Notes: generated by a model not told the origin, from the sequence alone. Positions 1-6,350 are shown, numbered from the stretch's first letter. The stretch: DNA of 12,569 bases from Actinomycetota bacterium (GCA_013821525.1 JACDGR010000059.1:1-12569), one strand, 5' to 3'. Translations and numbers: made by a program.

Positions 1-945
1 CAGCGCACGGGTCCTGTCCAGCTCTTCCTCGGTGTCGCGCGCCCGGTCGCCCGCACGCAAGGCGTGTGCTGCGCGCGCAGCGAACGCCGCGAGCGCGGGC
101 AGCTCCGACTCGGTCGGTGCGGTGTCGGCGACGTAGAAGAGCTGCAACGCCGCGAAGGCCGGTTGCCCGAGCGCGAGCGTCACCGCGGAGGTGGCACCCG
201 CCGGCAGACCCTCGTGCGACTCGATCGTGGCGGGCGTCCAGGTATCGATCGCCTCGCGCACGATCGTCGCTGCGACGTCGGCGCCCGTGTCGAGCTCGAC
301 CGAGGCGATCAGCTCGAGCTTGCGTTCGGCGTCTGCTCCCCAGATCGCACCGGCTCGCGCGCCCGTTGCCTCGACGGCGACACGAACCGCCTGCTGCGCC
401 GCGCGACGCGAGTCTCCGCCCGCGGCGAGTGCCTCGCCCGCGAGCTCGAGCCACTTCGCGCGACGGCCCGCAGCGGCCACGCCGGTCTCGGGCCCGAGCG
501 AGCGCACCGCCAGCGCCAGTTGGGCAGCGAGCAGCTCGGCGGTCGCCTCGTCGACGGCCTCGAAGGGCTCTGCGATCCGCACCAGCTCGACCGAGCCGAC
601 GATGCGGCTTCCGAGTCGGGCTGCAACCGCCAGCCGGCCGGCCGCACCGGCGCGCTCGGCAGCCCGCTCGGCCGGGTGTGAGAGCTCGCCTGCTGCGAGC
701 GGTGCAATCGGCGATCTGCTGCCCGCAACCTCGGCTCCGAGGCTTGAGCTCGCCGGCGCGATCGCGCGCGTGGTCAGCTCGCCGCCCGCGTCGAGCACTC
801 GGACAACCGCCAGGTCGGCGTGCGTGGCCTCCGCCGCGGCGCCTACGAGGAGAGCGAGCGCCGTTCTCAGCTCTTCGGTTCCGGCGATCTCTCTGGCCGC
901 CGCAGCGAGCGCTTCCACGGGTAGCCGCCTGGTCTCGAGGATCAT
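1..945 (-). CDS. Tandem-GAF sensor protein, N-terminal part (3' end outside window)
   Basis: Read on the minus strand from ATG at 945, the frame stays open for 315 codons to the window edge; an in-frame TAG lies upstream, so the start is well bounded. Residues about 10-150 and 155-300 look like two divergent GAF repeats: each opens with a helix (ALAAAAREIAG; WLELAGEALAAG), followed by strand pieces such as ADLAVVRVLD, RLGSRIVGSVELVR and AFAALQLFYVAD, and closes with a helix. The last visible residues (RARDTEEELDRTRAL) look like the start of a signalling coiled coil. GAF domains bind small ligands or chromophores or serve as dimerisation modules. The output domain (histidine kinase, GGDEF, PP2C or other) is off the window, so the function is open. 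The protein is very rich in Ala and Glu and has no membrane segment here, so it is probably cytoplasmic. It is divergent from the small membrane protein at 989. Confidence 0.75.
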   Translation of the reverse strand, partial: MILETRRLPVEALAAAAREIAGTEELRTALALLVGAAAEATHADLAVVRVLDAGGELTTRAIAPASSSLGAEVAGSRSPIAPLAAGELSHPAERAAERAGAAGRLAVAARLGSRIVGSVELVRIAEPFEAVDEATAELLAAQLALAVRSLGPETGVAAAGRRAKWLELAGEALAAGGDSRRAAQQAVRVAVEATGARAGAIWGADAERKLELIASVELDTGADVAATIVREAIDTWTPATIESHEGLPAGATSAVTLALGQPAFAALQLFYVADTAPTESELPALAAFAARAAHALRAGDRARDTEEELDRTRAL

Positions 946-988
946 CGTAGGCGCAATATGCCTGCTCCCGGCCCACTACACTGTGGGG
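946..988. promoter_or_regulatory. Back-to-back promoters of the GAF sensor and the small membrane protein
   Basis: This 43-bp gap separates two divergent start codons. On the plus strand TACACT (977-982) lies 6 nt before the ATG at 989. On the minus strand CATATT (960-955) lies 9 nt before the ATG at 945. Neither start has a Shine-Dalgarno sequence. The two -10-like boxes are 16 bp apart, so each sits about where the -35 of the other would be and the two promoters would compete. The assignment rests on position and sequence only. Confidence 0.4.
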
Positions 989-1228
989 ATGGCCGAGCCC
1001 GCGCGCACCAGCTCCGTTCTCCATGAGGACGACCCCTCGCTCGACCCGCTAGCGATCGAGCGGGCCTACCGCCGTGAGCGGGCGCGGAGGCGGGCGAAGA
1101 TCGATAAACGGACCGAGGTACGGCGCTCGAACGTGCGCTTCTGGGTCTCACTGCTCGTCCTCGCCTTCTTCGCGGCGTTCCTGATACTCGCCGCGTGGCA
1201 CGAAGTCCAGACGCTCTTCGGCGTCTAG
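989..1228 (+). CDS. Small single-pass membrane protein, function unknown
   Basis: A 79-residue protein starting at ATG 989. The frame is open further upstream, but that stretch is antisense to the GAF gene and a promoter-like box lies directly before this ATG. Residues about 1-50 are hydrophilic and strongly charged (an Arg/Lys-rich helix with RAYRRERARRRAK and KRTEVRRSN). Residues about 51-70 form one transmembrane helix (WVSLLVLAFFAAFLILAAW), followed by a short tail. The positive-inside rule predicts a cytoplasmic N-terminus. I recognise no family. It ends 42 bp from the convergent zinc-ribbon gene, with no clear terminator hairpin between. With TACACT 6 nt before the ATG and no Shine-Dalgarno, the mRNA is probably leaderless. 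Confidence 0.7.
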   Translation: MAEPARTSSVLHEDDPSLDPLAIERAYRRERARRRAKIDKRTEVRRSNVRFWVSLLVLAFFAAFLILAAWHEVQTLFGV

Positions 1229-1270
1229 CGGACTCTCACCCGTACGTCAGCGCGGGGTCTCGGCGCCGAT

Positions 1271-1480
1271 CTATTGCAAGCGCGGCGGCTCGAACGGTGA
1301 CAACGTCGGCCGCTGCCACTGCTCGCCCGAGCACATCGGGCAACGCGGAAGCGTCGTCCTGACTGTCACGCCGTACCCGCAGCCGGAGCAGCGATACGGG
1401 CCGGTGCCGGTGGTGCCCGTGTGTGCGAACTCGACGTACTCGCGGTCGTCGCCGCCCGTCTGCGGTGGCCGGTCGAGCAT
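1271..1480 (-). CDS. Zinc-ribbon miniprotein
   Basis: A 69-residue protein with two knuckles, CSGC (about residues 31-34) and CPMC (about 47-50), about 12 residues apart: the four cysteines of a rubredoxin-like or zinc-ribbon site. The N-terminal 25 residues (PPQTGGDDREYVEFAHTGTT) and the Pro-rich tail look flexible. The start ATG at 1480 is well supported by the Shine-Dalgarno AAAGGGG 5 nt upstream. Similar small ribbons occur alone in many bacteria, as metal-binding or protein-interaction modules; which applies here cannot be told. It is divergent from the four-helix membrane protein at 1546 and convergent with the gene ending at 1228. One zinc or iron per chain is expected from the four cysteines (inference). 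Confidence 0.75.
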   Translation of the reverse strand: MLDRPPQTGGDDREYVEFAHTGTTGTGPYRCSGCGYGVTVRTTLPRCPMCSGEQWQRPTLSPFEPPRLQ

Positions 1481-1485
1481 GGTGA

Positions 1486-1492
1486 CCCCTTT
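1486..1492 (-). promoter_or_regulatory. Shine-Dalgarno of the zinc-ribbon gene
   Basis: AAAGGGG on the minus strand, 5 nt before the ATG at 1480. It is one of only two strong ribosome-binding sites in the window and fixes the start of this small gene. Confidence 0.7.
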
Positions 1493-1532
1493 CTGCCGTG
1501 CGGTTGTGCCGTACTCCGACCGATTTGATCCC

Positions 1533-1538
1533 CATACT
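1533..1538 (+). promoter_or_regulatory. -10-like box of the four-helix membrane protein gene
   Basis: CATACT lies 7 nt before the GTG at 1546. No Shine-Dalgarno is present and no good -35 is seen at normal spacing. Transcription starting 7-8 nt downstream would begin at or next to the GTG, giving a leaderless mRNA. Confidence 0.4.
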
Positions 1539-1545
1539 TGGACCC

Positions 1546-2034
1546 GTGGAAACCCCCGACTTCTTCGACGCGGACGCCGACCCGGTCGCTTCGCACACCC
1601 CGGACGGCTACGCGCGGCCCGCTGTGAGCGGCATCTGGGCCGCCGGTGAGCGCATCACCTGGATCGCGGGACTCGTGCTCCTGCTCTCGAGCTTCATGGA
1701 CTGGTACGCCGGCTCGGGCGTCGGCGTGCAGCTCTCGGTGATCGGTTGGCACACCGGGGTGCTCGGGAAGCTCGTCTTCTTCGTCGGCCTCGCTGTGCTC
1801 GTGCTCGTGACGCTCCGCGAGCTCGGCTTCGAGCTCCTGCCCGCCACGGTGCCGGAGAGCCTGCTCGTGCTCGCCCTCGGCGCACTCGCGTTGATCTTCG
1901 TGCTGATTCGCGTCATCTCGATCCCCGACTCGGTCTTACCGGCCGACGGTCGCGGGATCGGACTGTGGATCAGCCTGCTTGCAGCCCTCGGCGTGGTACT
2001 CGGCGGGCTCCTGCGAGCAGCAGAAGAGCTATGA
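1546..2034 (+). CDS. Four-helix integral membrane protein, function unknown
   Basis: A 162-residue protein. The start is taken as GTG 1546 because a -10-like box lies 7 nt before it; a longer reading from 1498 would run through that promoter. About 35 hydrophilic, acidic N-terminal residues (TPDFFDADADPVASHTPDG) precede four hydrophobic helices: about residues 39-58 (WIAGLVLLLSSFMDWY), 75-95 (GKLVFFVGLAVLVLV), 104-124 (LLVLALGALALIFVLIRV) and 137-158 (LWISLLAALGVVLGGLL). A loop after helix 1 carries aromatic and glycine residues (MDWYAGSGVGV). This looks like the small four-helix membrane proteins common in actinobacteria, but I cannot name a family. The last 65 bp are also the antisense 3' end of the PAP2 gene, both strands encoding membrane helix there. 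Confidence 0.75.
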   Translation: METPDFFDADADPVASHTPDGYARPAVSGIWAAGERITWIAGLVLLLSSFMDWYAGSGVGVQLSVIGWHTGVLGKLVFFVGLAVLVLVTLRELGFELLPATVPESLLVLALGALALIFVLIRVISIPDSVLPADGRGIGLWISLLAALGVVLGGLLRAAEEL

Positions 2035-2485
2035 GCACGCCGAGCGCGGAGCCGGCCAGCACGTCGAGCGGCCAGTGCACACCGTTGTAGACGCGCGAGA
2101 AGGCGATTCCTGCAGCGAGCACGAACGCCGGAATCCGCAGCCGCGGTGAGATCGCCGCGATCACGGTCGCGGCCGCGAAGCTCGTCGACGAGTGCCCGGA
2201 GGGAAAGGAGTGGCTCGTCGGCACCTTCAGCAGCGGGTGGTAATGCGGTCGCACGCGCGGGATCAGCAGCTTCCCGACCGTCGACTCGAGATCGCCGAGC
2301 AGAACGGCAGCGGCGACGAGCAGAACAGGAGCGGGCCGCCGCTGCACGAGGGCGATCCCGAAGCCGATCAGCACCCAGATGAGGCCGAACGTCCCGGCCT
2401 TCGACAACGCTTCGAACAGCCAGTTCAGCGATGCGATGCGATGGCCAACGATCCAGTGCTCGAGCTGGCGGTCGAGCGTCAGCAC
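1970..2485 (-). CDS. PAP2-family membrane phosphatase
   Basis: A 171-residue membrane protein with all three catalytic blocks of the PAP2 / type 2 phosphatidic acid phosphatase superfamily. Block 1 is K72-x6-R79-P80, block 2 is PSGH (95-98), and block 3 is S130-R131-x5-H137-x3-D141. In this family the block 3 histidine is the nucleophile and the block 2 histidine the acid/base. Hydrophobic helices lie around 33-47, 53-65, 100-112, 117-130 and 140-158. Substrates in the family are lipid phosphates or pyrophosphates, such as phosphatidic acid or undecaprenyl pyrophosphate (BcrC type); sequence alone does not decide. The start is GTG 2485, 20 nt after the stop of the response regulator, without a clear Shine-Dalgarno, so the two genes probably share an mRNA. 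The 3' end overlaps the convergent membrane protein gene by 65 bp. Confidence 0.9.
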   Translation of the reverse strand: MLTLDRQLEHWIVGHRIASLNWLFEALSKAGTFGLIWVLIGFGIALVQRRPAPVLLVAAAVLLGDLESTVGKLLIPRVRPHYHPLLKVPTSHSFPSGHSSTSFAAATVIAAISPRLRIPAFVLAAGIAFSRVYNGVHWPLDVLAGSALGVLIALLLLAGARRVPRRGLQAG

Positions 2486-2505
2486 GGCGGGCTGTGTGAC
2501 ACGGT

Positions 2506-3081
2506 CTAGGTCGGGACGAGTTGCTTCGCTTGCTCAATCAGCTTCTGCGGATCGAACGGCTTGCCGACGAATGCACGCGCTCCGAGCTCTGCAGCATCGC
2601 CGCCCTCTCCCGGTTCGACCTGCCCGGAGAACATGATCACCGGGATCGAGCCGTGGCGTTCCTGCATGCGCTGCAGCATCTGCCAGCCGTCCACGCCGGG
2701 CATCACGACATCCAGCAAGACGAGGTCGGGCGCCTGGCCGTCGATCGCCTCGAGTGCTCCCTCGGCGCTCGACGCCTCCCGCACCGAATAGCCCTCGAGC
2801 TCCAGGTTGACGCGCATGAACTCGCGCAGGCGCGCGTCGTCGTCGACGACGAGCACGAGCGGTCCGCTCGTGCGGCCGCCGGGGCCGGAACGGTCGAGAA
2901 ACGTCTCCAGGTCGCGGCGCCGGTAGCGACGGTGACCACCCGGGGTGTAGAAAGCCGGCACCCGTCCCTGGTCGGACCACTTGCGGATCGTCGACTGGGC
3001 GACGCCGAGGAATTTCGCAGCCTGGCCGAGCGTCAGCCAGTCGGGCTCACTCGTCGGGGCGCGTCTGCCGGGATGGGTCAT
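2506..3081 (-). CDS. Response regulator: N-terminal excisionase/MerR-type HTH plus C-terminal receiver
   Basis: A 191-residue protein from ATG 3081. Residues about 15-63 form a winged HTH of the excisionase/MerR class (LTLGQAAKFLGVAQSTIRKW, then TPGGHRRYRRRDLETFL). After a short Gly-rich linker, residues 74-190 are a CheY-like receiver with the acidic pocket D80-D82, phosphoacceptor D124 (VLLDVVMPG), S152 (the conserved Ser/Thr) and K174 (GKPFDP). All phosphorylation residues are present, so it should take a phosphoryl group from a histidine kinase. The domain order is the reverse of the usual receiver-then-HTH layout. No kinase is adjacent; the GAF protein at the left edge could be one, but its output domain is not visible. 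PAP2 follows after 20 nt. The DNA target is unknown; an HTH of this class suggests binding near promoters or of small DNA sites. Confidence 0.9.
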   Translation of the reverse strand: MTHPGRRAPTSEPDWLTLGQAAKFLGVAQSTIRKWSDQGRVPAFYTPGGHRRYRRRDLETFLDRSGPGGRTSGPLVLVVDDDARLREFMRVNLELEGYSVREASSAEGALEAIDGQAPDLVLLDVVMPGVDGWQMLQRMQERHGSIPVIMFSGQVEPGEGGDAAELGARAFVGKPFDPQKLIEQAKQLVPT

Positions 3082-3089
3082 CGCAGCAA

Positions 3090-3095
3090 AAAGTA
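3090..3095 (-). promoter_or_regulatory. -10-like box of the response regulator gene
   Basis: TACTTT on the minus strand, 8 nt before the ATG at 3081, in a 45-bp gap that is AT-rich compared with its surroundings. No Shine-Dalgarno is visible. A weak -35 candidate (TTTAGG) lies 16 bp further upstream. Confidence 0.35.
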
Positions 3096-3126
3096 ACCAA
3101 AGCTACGTGTACCTAAACCCTGGAAA

Positions 3127-3315
3127 TCAGCGGCTCTGGACCGTCACCGTGACTGTCTCGCGGGCAGCCGGGGCGAGTGGCAGCGGCTCCAGTGTGCGCA
3201 CGAGCGTCTGGGTGCCGCTCGGCGGGCTGGCGTCGTCGAGCGACTCTCCAACAGCGATCCCGACCACGAAGGCGACGACGATCCCCAGCAACGCCAGGAT
3301 GCGACGCCGGTTCAC
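3127..3315 (-). CDS. Small single-pass membrane or secreted protein, function unknown
   Basis: A 62-residue protein from GTG 3315, which overlaps the stop of the preceding gene as GTGA (4 bp), a typical translational coupling. The N-terminus RRR is followed by one hydrophobic helix (residues about 6-21, ILALLGIVVAFVVGIAVG). A 40-residue tail follows, rich in Pro, Thr and Val (TLEPLPLAPAARETVTVTVQ), probably outside the cytoplasm. It could be a membrane anchor or an uncleaved signal. I recognise no family. The 4-bp overlap is the main evidence that it is real. Confidence 0.65.
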   Translation of the reverse strand: MNRRRILALLGIVVAFVVGIAVGESLDDASPPSGTQTLVRTLEPLPLAPAARETVTVTVQSR

Positions 3316-3623
3316 GGCCGGTAGTCCACCGCGCCACGCGCGTATGCGTGGAACGCGGCATCCGCGACGGTGCCAGGTTCGACGGTGGGCGGCGCATCCG
3401 GGTCGGCGTCGTCGATGATTCCGCGCGCCCACTCATCCGCACCGTCGTAGGCGGCGGCAAGCTCCGCGAGCGTGAAGGTCTGCCCCACCCGCCGGCGCAG
3501 GCCGTCGGCGACCACGTCGACCTGCGCCATCAGGCGTGCGTAGCGCGGGCGGTCGCGCTCCCGTGCACCCTCTATGCGCCGGTTGCCGTCCTCCCACTGC
3601 TGGCGCGCGAGCTCCAACTCCAC
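3312..3623 (-). CDS. Uncharacterised 103-residue helical protein after DUF501
   Basis: A soluble, charged protein of 103 residues. The start GTG 3623 shares one base with the DUF501 stop (TAGTG), and its stop overlaps the next start by 4 bp, so it sits tightly inside an operon. An upstream TTG at 3653 is a less likely alternative. The N-terminal half is predicted helical (QQWEDGNRRIEGARERDRPR; ARLMAQVDVVADGLRRR). The middle has the segment QTFTLAELAAAYDGADEWAR, and the rest is acidic (IIDDADPDAPPTVEP) before a final short helix. There are no cysteines, no membrane segment and no motif I can name. Its place next to DUF501 and the division gene suggests a linked role, but that is only context. 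Confidence 0.7.
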   Translation of the reverse strand: MELELARQQWEDGNRRIEGARERDRPRYARLMAQVDVVADGLRRRVGQTFTLAELAAAYDGADEWARGIIDDADPDAPPTVEPGTVADAAFHAYARGAVDYRP

Positions 3624-4087
3624 TATCCCGTCACCATCGGAGCAGTACAGCAAAGGTCGGGCCAGAGGGAGGGCAGCTCACGGATCACGCGGTCGCCGAG
3701 CTCGTACCCCGGGCGCGCGAGCGCGAAGGCGACGTGCGCGTGCAGGCACTTGAGACTGCCAGTCCGTGTCGATCCGCCGATGCCCGCGTCGAATTCGGGT
3801 CGCATTCGCCGCTGCTCGGCCTGAGCCGCCGCCAGGCTCTCGACGAGCGCGGGATCCTCCTCGGACGCTTTTGTCCACCGGTCGACACCGCCGGCGGCTT
3901 CGAGCCTGGAGATCGCCGCGACGAGGTGCGGGCAGGTGACGTAGAACTGCGTCGGGAAGGGGTGGCCGTCCTCGTCGTAGGCGCGCTGTTCGGTGACGGC
4001 GGGCTGTCCGAACGGGCAGCGGACTGCAACACGCGCGAACGCCCGCGGCGGGCGGCCGATCTGCCGCGCGACGATCTCCTTGTCCAC
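3623..4087 (-). CDS. DUF501 family protein
   Basis: A 154-residue cytoplasmic protein from GTG 4087, 10 nt after the ftsB-like stop. It carries the features I know of DUF501: CPFGQP (24-29), FPTQFYVTCPHLVAAISRLE (44-63), and the late block GIGG (102-105) followed by LKCLHAHVAFALA (112-124). The conserved Cys24, Cys52, Cys114, His116 and His118 could bind a metal, but no function has been established that I know of. The family is almost always next to an eno/ftsB-like pair in actinobacteria. An upstream extension to 4189 would overlap the ftsB-like gene deeply and lacks family features, so it was not used. Confidence 0.85.
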   Translation of the reverse strand: MDKEIVARQIGRPPRAFARVAVRCPFGQPAVTEQRAYDEDGHPFPTQFYVTCPHLVAAISRLEAAGGVDRWTKASEEDPALVESLAAAQAEQRRMRPEFDAGIGGSTRTGSLKCLHAHVAFALARPGYELGDRVIRELPSLWPDLCCTAPMVTG

Positions 4088-4097
4088 CTGCTCGAGG

Positions 4098-4385
4098 TTA
4101 GTGGTGCTTGCGCCAGCTGGAGATGCCGCGCACGATGAACAGCCGCTCTCCAGGCTTGACGAGGCCGAGCCGCCGTGCCTCGCGCACAAGCTGCTCGTCT
4201 GTCCCCGCGAGCGCGATGCGCTTCTGCAGGCGCGTCTGCTCGGCGCGCAGGTCGCGCACCTCCGCGCTGCGGCTGTTCAGGTGCTGCTTCGCGTGCAGGT
4301 AGGTCTGTGTCGGCTTCCAGTAGAGGAACCCGACGAGCAGGAGACCACCGATGGCGAGCAGACGGGTGGGCCGGAGCCGGGTCAC
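4098..4385 (-). CDS. FtsB/DivIC-like septum formation initiator
   Basis: A 95-residue protein with the FtsB/DivIC layout: a short basic N-terminus (TRLRPTR), one transmembrane helix (residues about 9-21, LAIGGLLLVGFLY) and an outer coiled coil (about 27-57, KQHLNSRSAEVRDLRAEQTR). The globular end carries the family pattern DEQLVREARRLGLVKPGE. FtsB/DivIC proteins join FtsL and FtsQ/DivIB at the division site and help activate septal wall synthesis. The actinobacterial copy next to eno is the usual context. The start GTG 4385 is chosen by homologous layout; there is no good Shine-Dalgarno, and the frame stays open to 4532 in the gene before. It lies 52 nt after the broken methyltransferase gene and 10 nt before DUF501. 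Confidence 0.85.
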   Translation of the reverse strand: MTRLRPTRLLAIGGLLLVGFLYWKPTQTYLHAKQHLNSRSAEVRDLRAEQTRLQKRIALAGTDEQLVREARRLGLVKPGERLFIVRGISSWRKHH

Positions 4386-4437
4386 GGTGCCGGTTTCGTC
4401 TCGGCGCGGCAGAACCCTTGCCGACGCCTCGTCTGAT

Positions 4438-4927
4438 CTAGTCCGGACGGCGGACGGCGACGATCGCGGCCATTGCCGGCGTGACGAGGAGCTCGGTCGC
4501 CTGGAGACGATCGTCGAGCAGGAGCGCCTCACGGGTCGCGTCGCCCGCGACCGGGCCGCCGGGCGTCAGGTCGTCCTTGACGAGGATCCCACCCGGGGCG
4601 AGAAGGTAGGTCGGCGACGAGGTCGTAGGCGACGCCGCCGTCGGCGAAGACGACGTCGAACGGGCCGCGCTGCGGCAGCAGCTCGCGCCAGTCACCCTCG
4701 AGCACCTCGGCAGCCGTGCCGGCGAGAGCTGCTCGTGCGTGTGCCGCTCGTTCGGGGTCGAGCTCGACTGTGACGAAGCTCGCGCCTTCCTGCAGCGCGG
4801 CTGCGATCGCCTGCGCGCCGTCTCCGTAGGACGTTCCGATCTCGGCGATCCTGCCGCCCGGCTTCGACGCGACGAGCGTGGCGAGGAGACGCTGCACCTC
4901 GGGGATCGAATACGCGCCGGCCGTCAC
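4438..4927 (-). pseudogene. Class I SAM-dependent methyltransferase, interrupted by a one-base frameshift
   Basis: From GTG 4927, 10 nt after the pyk stop, the frame reads a Rossmann methyltransferase: glycine motif I (AEIGTSYGDG, about residues 27-36), an acidic residue ending strand 2 (VELDPERA) and VVFADGGVAYD at strand 4. Near 4605-4606 it becomes nonsense (SRPGWDPRQG). The rest of the fold continues in another frame (LLAPGGILVKDDL, ending AMAAIVAVRRPD, TAG at 4438). The total of 490 nt is 163 codons plus one base. Removing one C of the CC pair restores a smooth 162-residue protein (VADLLLAPGGIL). The substrate is unknown; the layout resembles O-methyltransferase-like proteins. It may be a true frameshift mutation, a sequencing or assembly error, or less likely programmed +1 frameshifting. 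The downstream half still looks well conserved, so the event is recent or artefactual. Confidence 0.8.
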
Positions 4928-4937
4928 CGTGGTGCGC

Positions 4938-6350
4938 TCAGGCGATGTCGACCTTGATCACGTTCGTCGAGCCCGGCAGGTTGACCGCTGTCCCCGCCGT
5001 CGTGACCACACGATCGCCGGCGTCGATCACGCCGGATTTGACCGCAGACTCGAGCGCGCGCGTCCAGAGATCCTCGACGTCGTCCGTCTGCGGCATCAGG
5101 ACCGGCGAGACGCCCCACTCGAGTGCCATCTGCTGGACTGCGGTCTGATGGTGCGAGAGACCGACAATCGTGCGGCGTGGACGGAGGCGCGCGACCGCGG
5201 ACGCAGTGCGGCCGGTGAACGTCGGGACGAGGATCGCGCTCGCGCCGAGCGTCTCCGCAAGGTCGCAGGCTGCGTTCGACATCGCGCGCCCGACGGTCGT
5301 CTCCTCACCAGGCTCCGGCATCTGGTGGCGGTAGCCCATCGAGGGCTCGACCGCGCGCGCGATCTTGTCCATCGTCGCGACGGCCTCGACCGGGTAAGCA
5401 CCGGTCGCGGTCTCCGCCGAGAGCATCACCGCCGAGGTGCCGTCGAGGATCGCGTTCGCCACGTCACTCGCCTCGGCCCGGGTCGGCTCGGCGTGCTCGA
5501 TCATCGACTCGAGCATCTGCGTCGCAGTGATCACCGGCTTGCCGACCTCGAGGCAGCGCAAGATGATCCGCTTCTGGAGCAGGGGCACGGTCGCCGCCCC
5601 GATCTCGACGCCGAGGTCGCCGCGGGCGACCATCACCGCGTCGGTCTCGAGCAGGATCTCCTCGAGCGCCTCGACGGCCTCTGCCTTCTCGATCTTCGCG
5701 ATCACGCGCGCCGGCGAGCCGTGCTGGCGGATGATCGACTGCAGGTCTCGCACGTCGGCGGCGGCCCGCACGAACGAGAGCGCGACGAAGTCGACTCCCA
5801 TCGCGAGCGCGAAATCGAGGTCGGCGAGATCCTTCTTCGTCAGCGACGGAATCGGAACCGGGACGCCGGGCAGGTTGACGCCCTTGTGCGAGCCGACCTC
5901 ACCGCCAACGATCACTCGACAGCGTGCACGGCCTTGCTCGACGTCCTCGACGGTCAACCGCACGAGCCCGTCGTCGATCAGCACGTCGTGGCCAGGCCGG
6001 AGAACCTCGCTGATCACGGCCGGGAGGATCGGCAGCTCGTCCTCCAGCGCGCTCTGCTTGCCGACGACGGTCACCTCCTCCCCCTTGACGAGGATGCGCG
6101 GTACCGCGAGGTCGCCGATCCGCAGCTTCGGCCCCTGCAGGTCAGCGATCAGCGCGAGCGCCTTTCCGGTCTCCGCCTGAACGGCGCGCACGATCTCCGC
6201 GCGCGCCTCGTGGTCTTCGTGCGTGCCGTGCGAGAAGTTGAAGCGGAAGGCGTCGACGCCCGCGTCGACGAGGGGGCGAACGGTCGCGTGGGTCGAGGAG
6301 ACCGGACCCACGGTTGCCACGATTTTTGTTCTACGCCGCTCGGCCGCCAT
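4938..6350 (-). CDS. pyk: Pyruvate kinase
   Basis: A 470-residue enzyme, the usual bacterial length, converting phosphoenolpyruvate and ADP to pyruvate and ATP. The barrel starts with KIVATVGPVSS (9-19). FRFNFSHG (35-42) holds the conserved R36, N38 and S40, and LQGPKLRIG (71-79) follows. The flexible B domain spans about 80-160. IAKIEKAEA (217-225) provides catalytic Lys219 and metal ligand Glu221, with ARGDLGVEI (242-250) carrying Asp245. ATQMLESM (276-283) and the C-terminal regulatory domain (about 340-470) are intact. The start ATG 6350 is preferred over an upstream one at 6392, since homologues begin just before the first strand and TATGGT (6364-6359) lies 8 nt before it. The methyltransferase follows after 10 nt. 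A second copy elsewhere cannot be excluded. Confidence 0.97.
   Translation of the reverse strand: MAAERRRTKIVATVGPVSSTHATVRPLVDAGVDAFRFNFSHGTHEDHEARAEIVRAVQAETGKALALIADLQGPKLRIGDLAVPRILVKGEEVTVVGKQSALEDELPILPAVISEVLRPGHDVLIDDGLVRLTVEDVEQGRARCRVIVGGEVGSHKGVNLPGVPVPIPSLTKKDLADLDFALAMGVDFVALSFVRAAADVRDLQSIIRQHGSPARVIAKIEKAEAVEALEEILLETDAVMVARGDLGVEIGAATVPLLQKRIILRCLEVGKPVITATQMLESMIEHAEPTRAEASDVANAILDGTSAVMLSAETATGAYPVEAVATMDKIARAVEPSMGYRHQMPEPGEETTVGRAMSNAACDLAETLGASAILVPTFTGRTASAVARLRPRRTIVGLSHHQTAVQQMALEWGVSPVLMPQTDDVEDLWTRALESAVKSGVIDAGDRVVTTAGTAVNLPGSTNVIKVDIA

Noticed and set aside
66..950. Plus-strand open frames opposite the GAF gene
   Set aside because: The minus-strand reading shows GAF-like repeats and balanced composition; the plus frames are Arg/Ser/Pro-rich.
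1608..2537. Minus-strand frame of 309 codons across the PAP2 region
   Set aside because: It runs out of frame through PAP2 and antisense to the four-helix protein, with no motif of its own.
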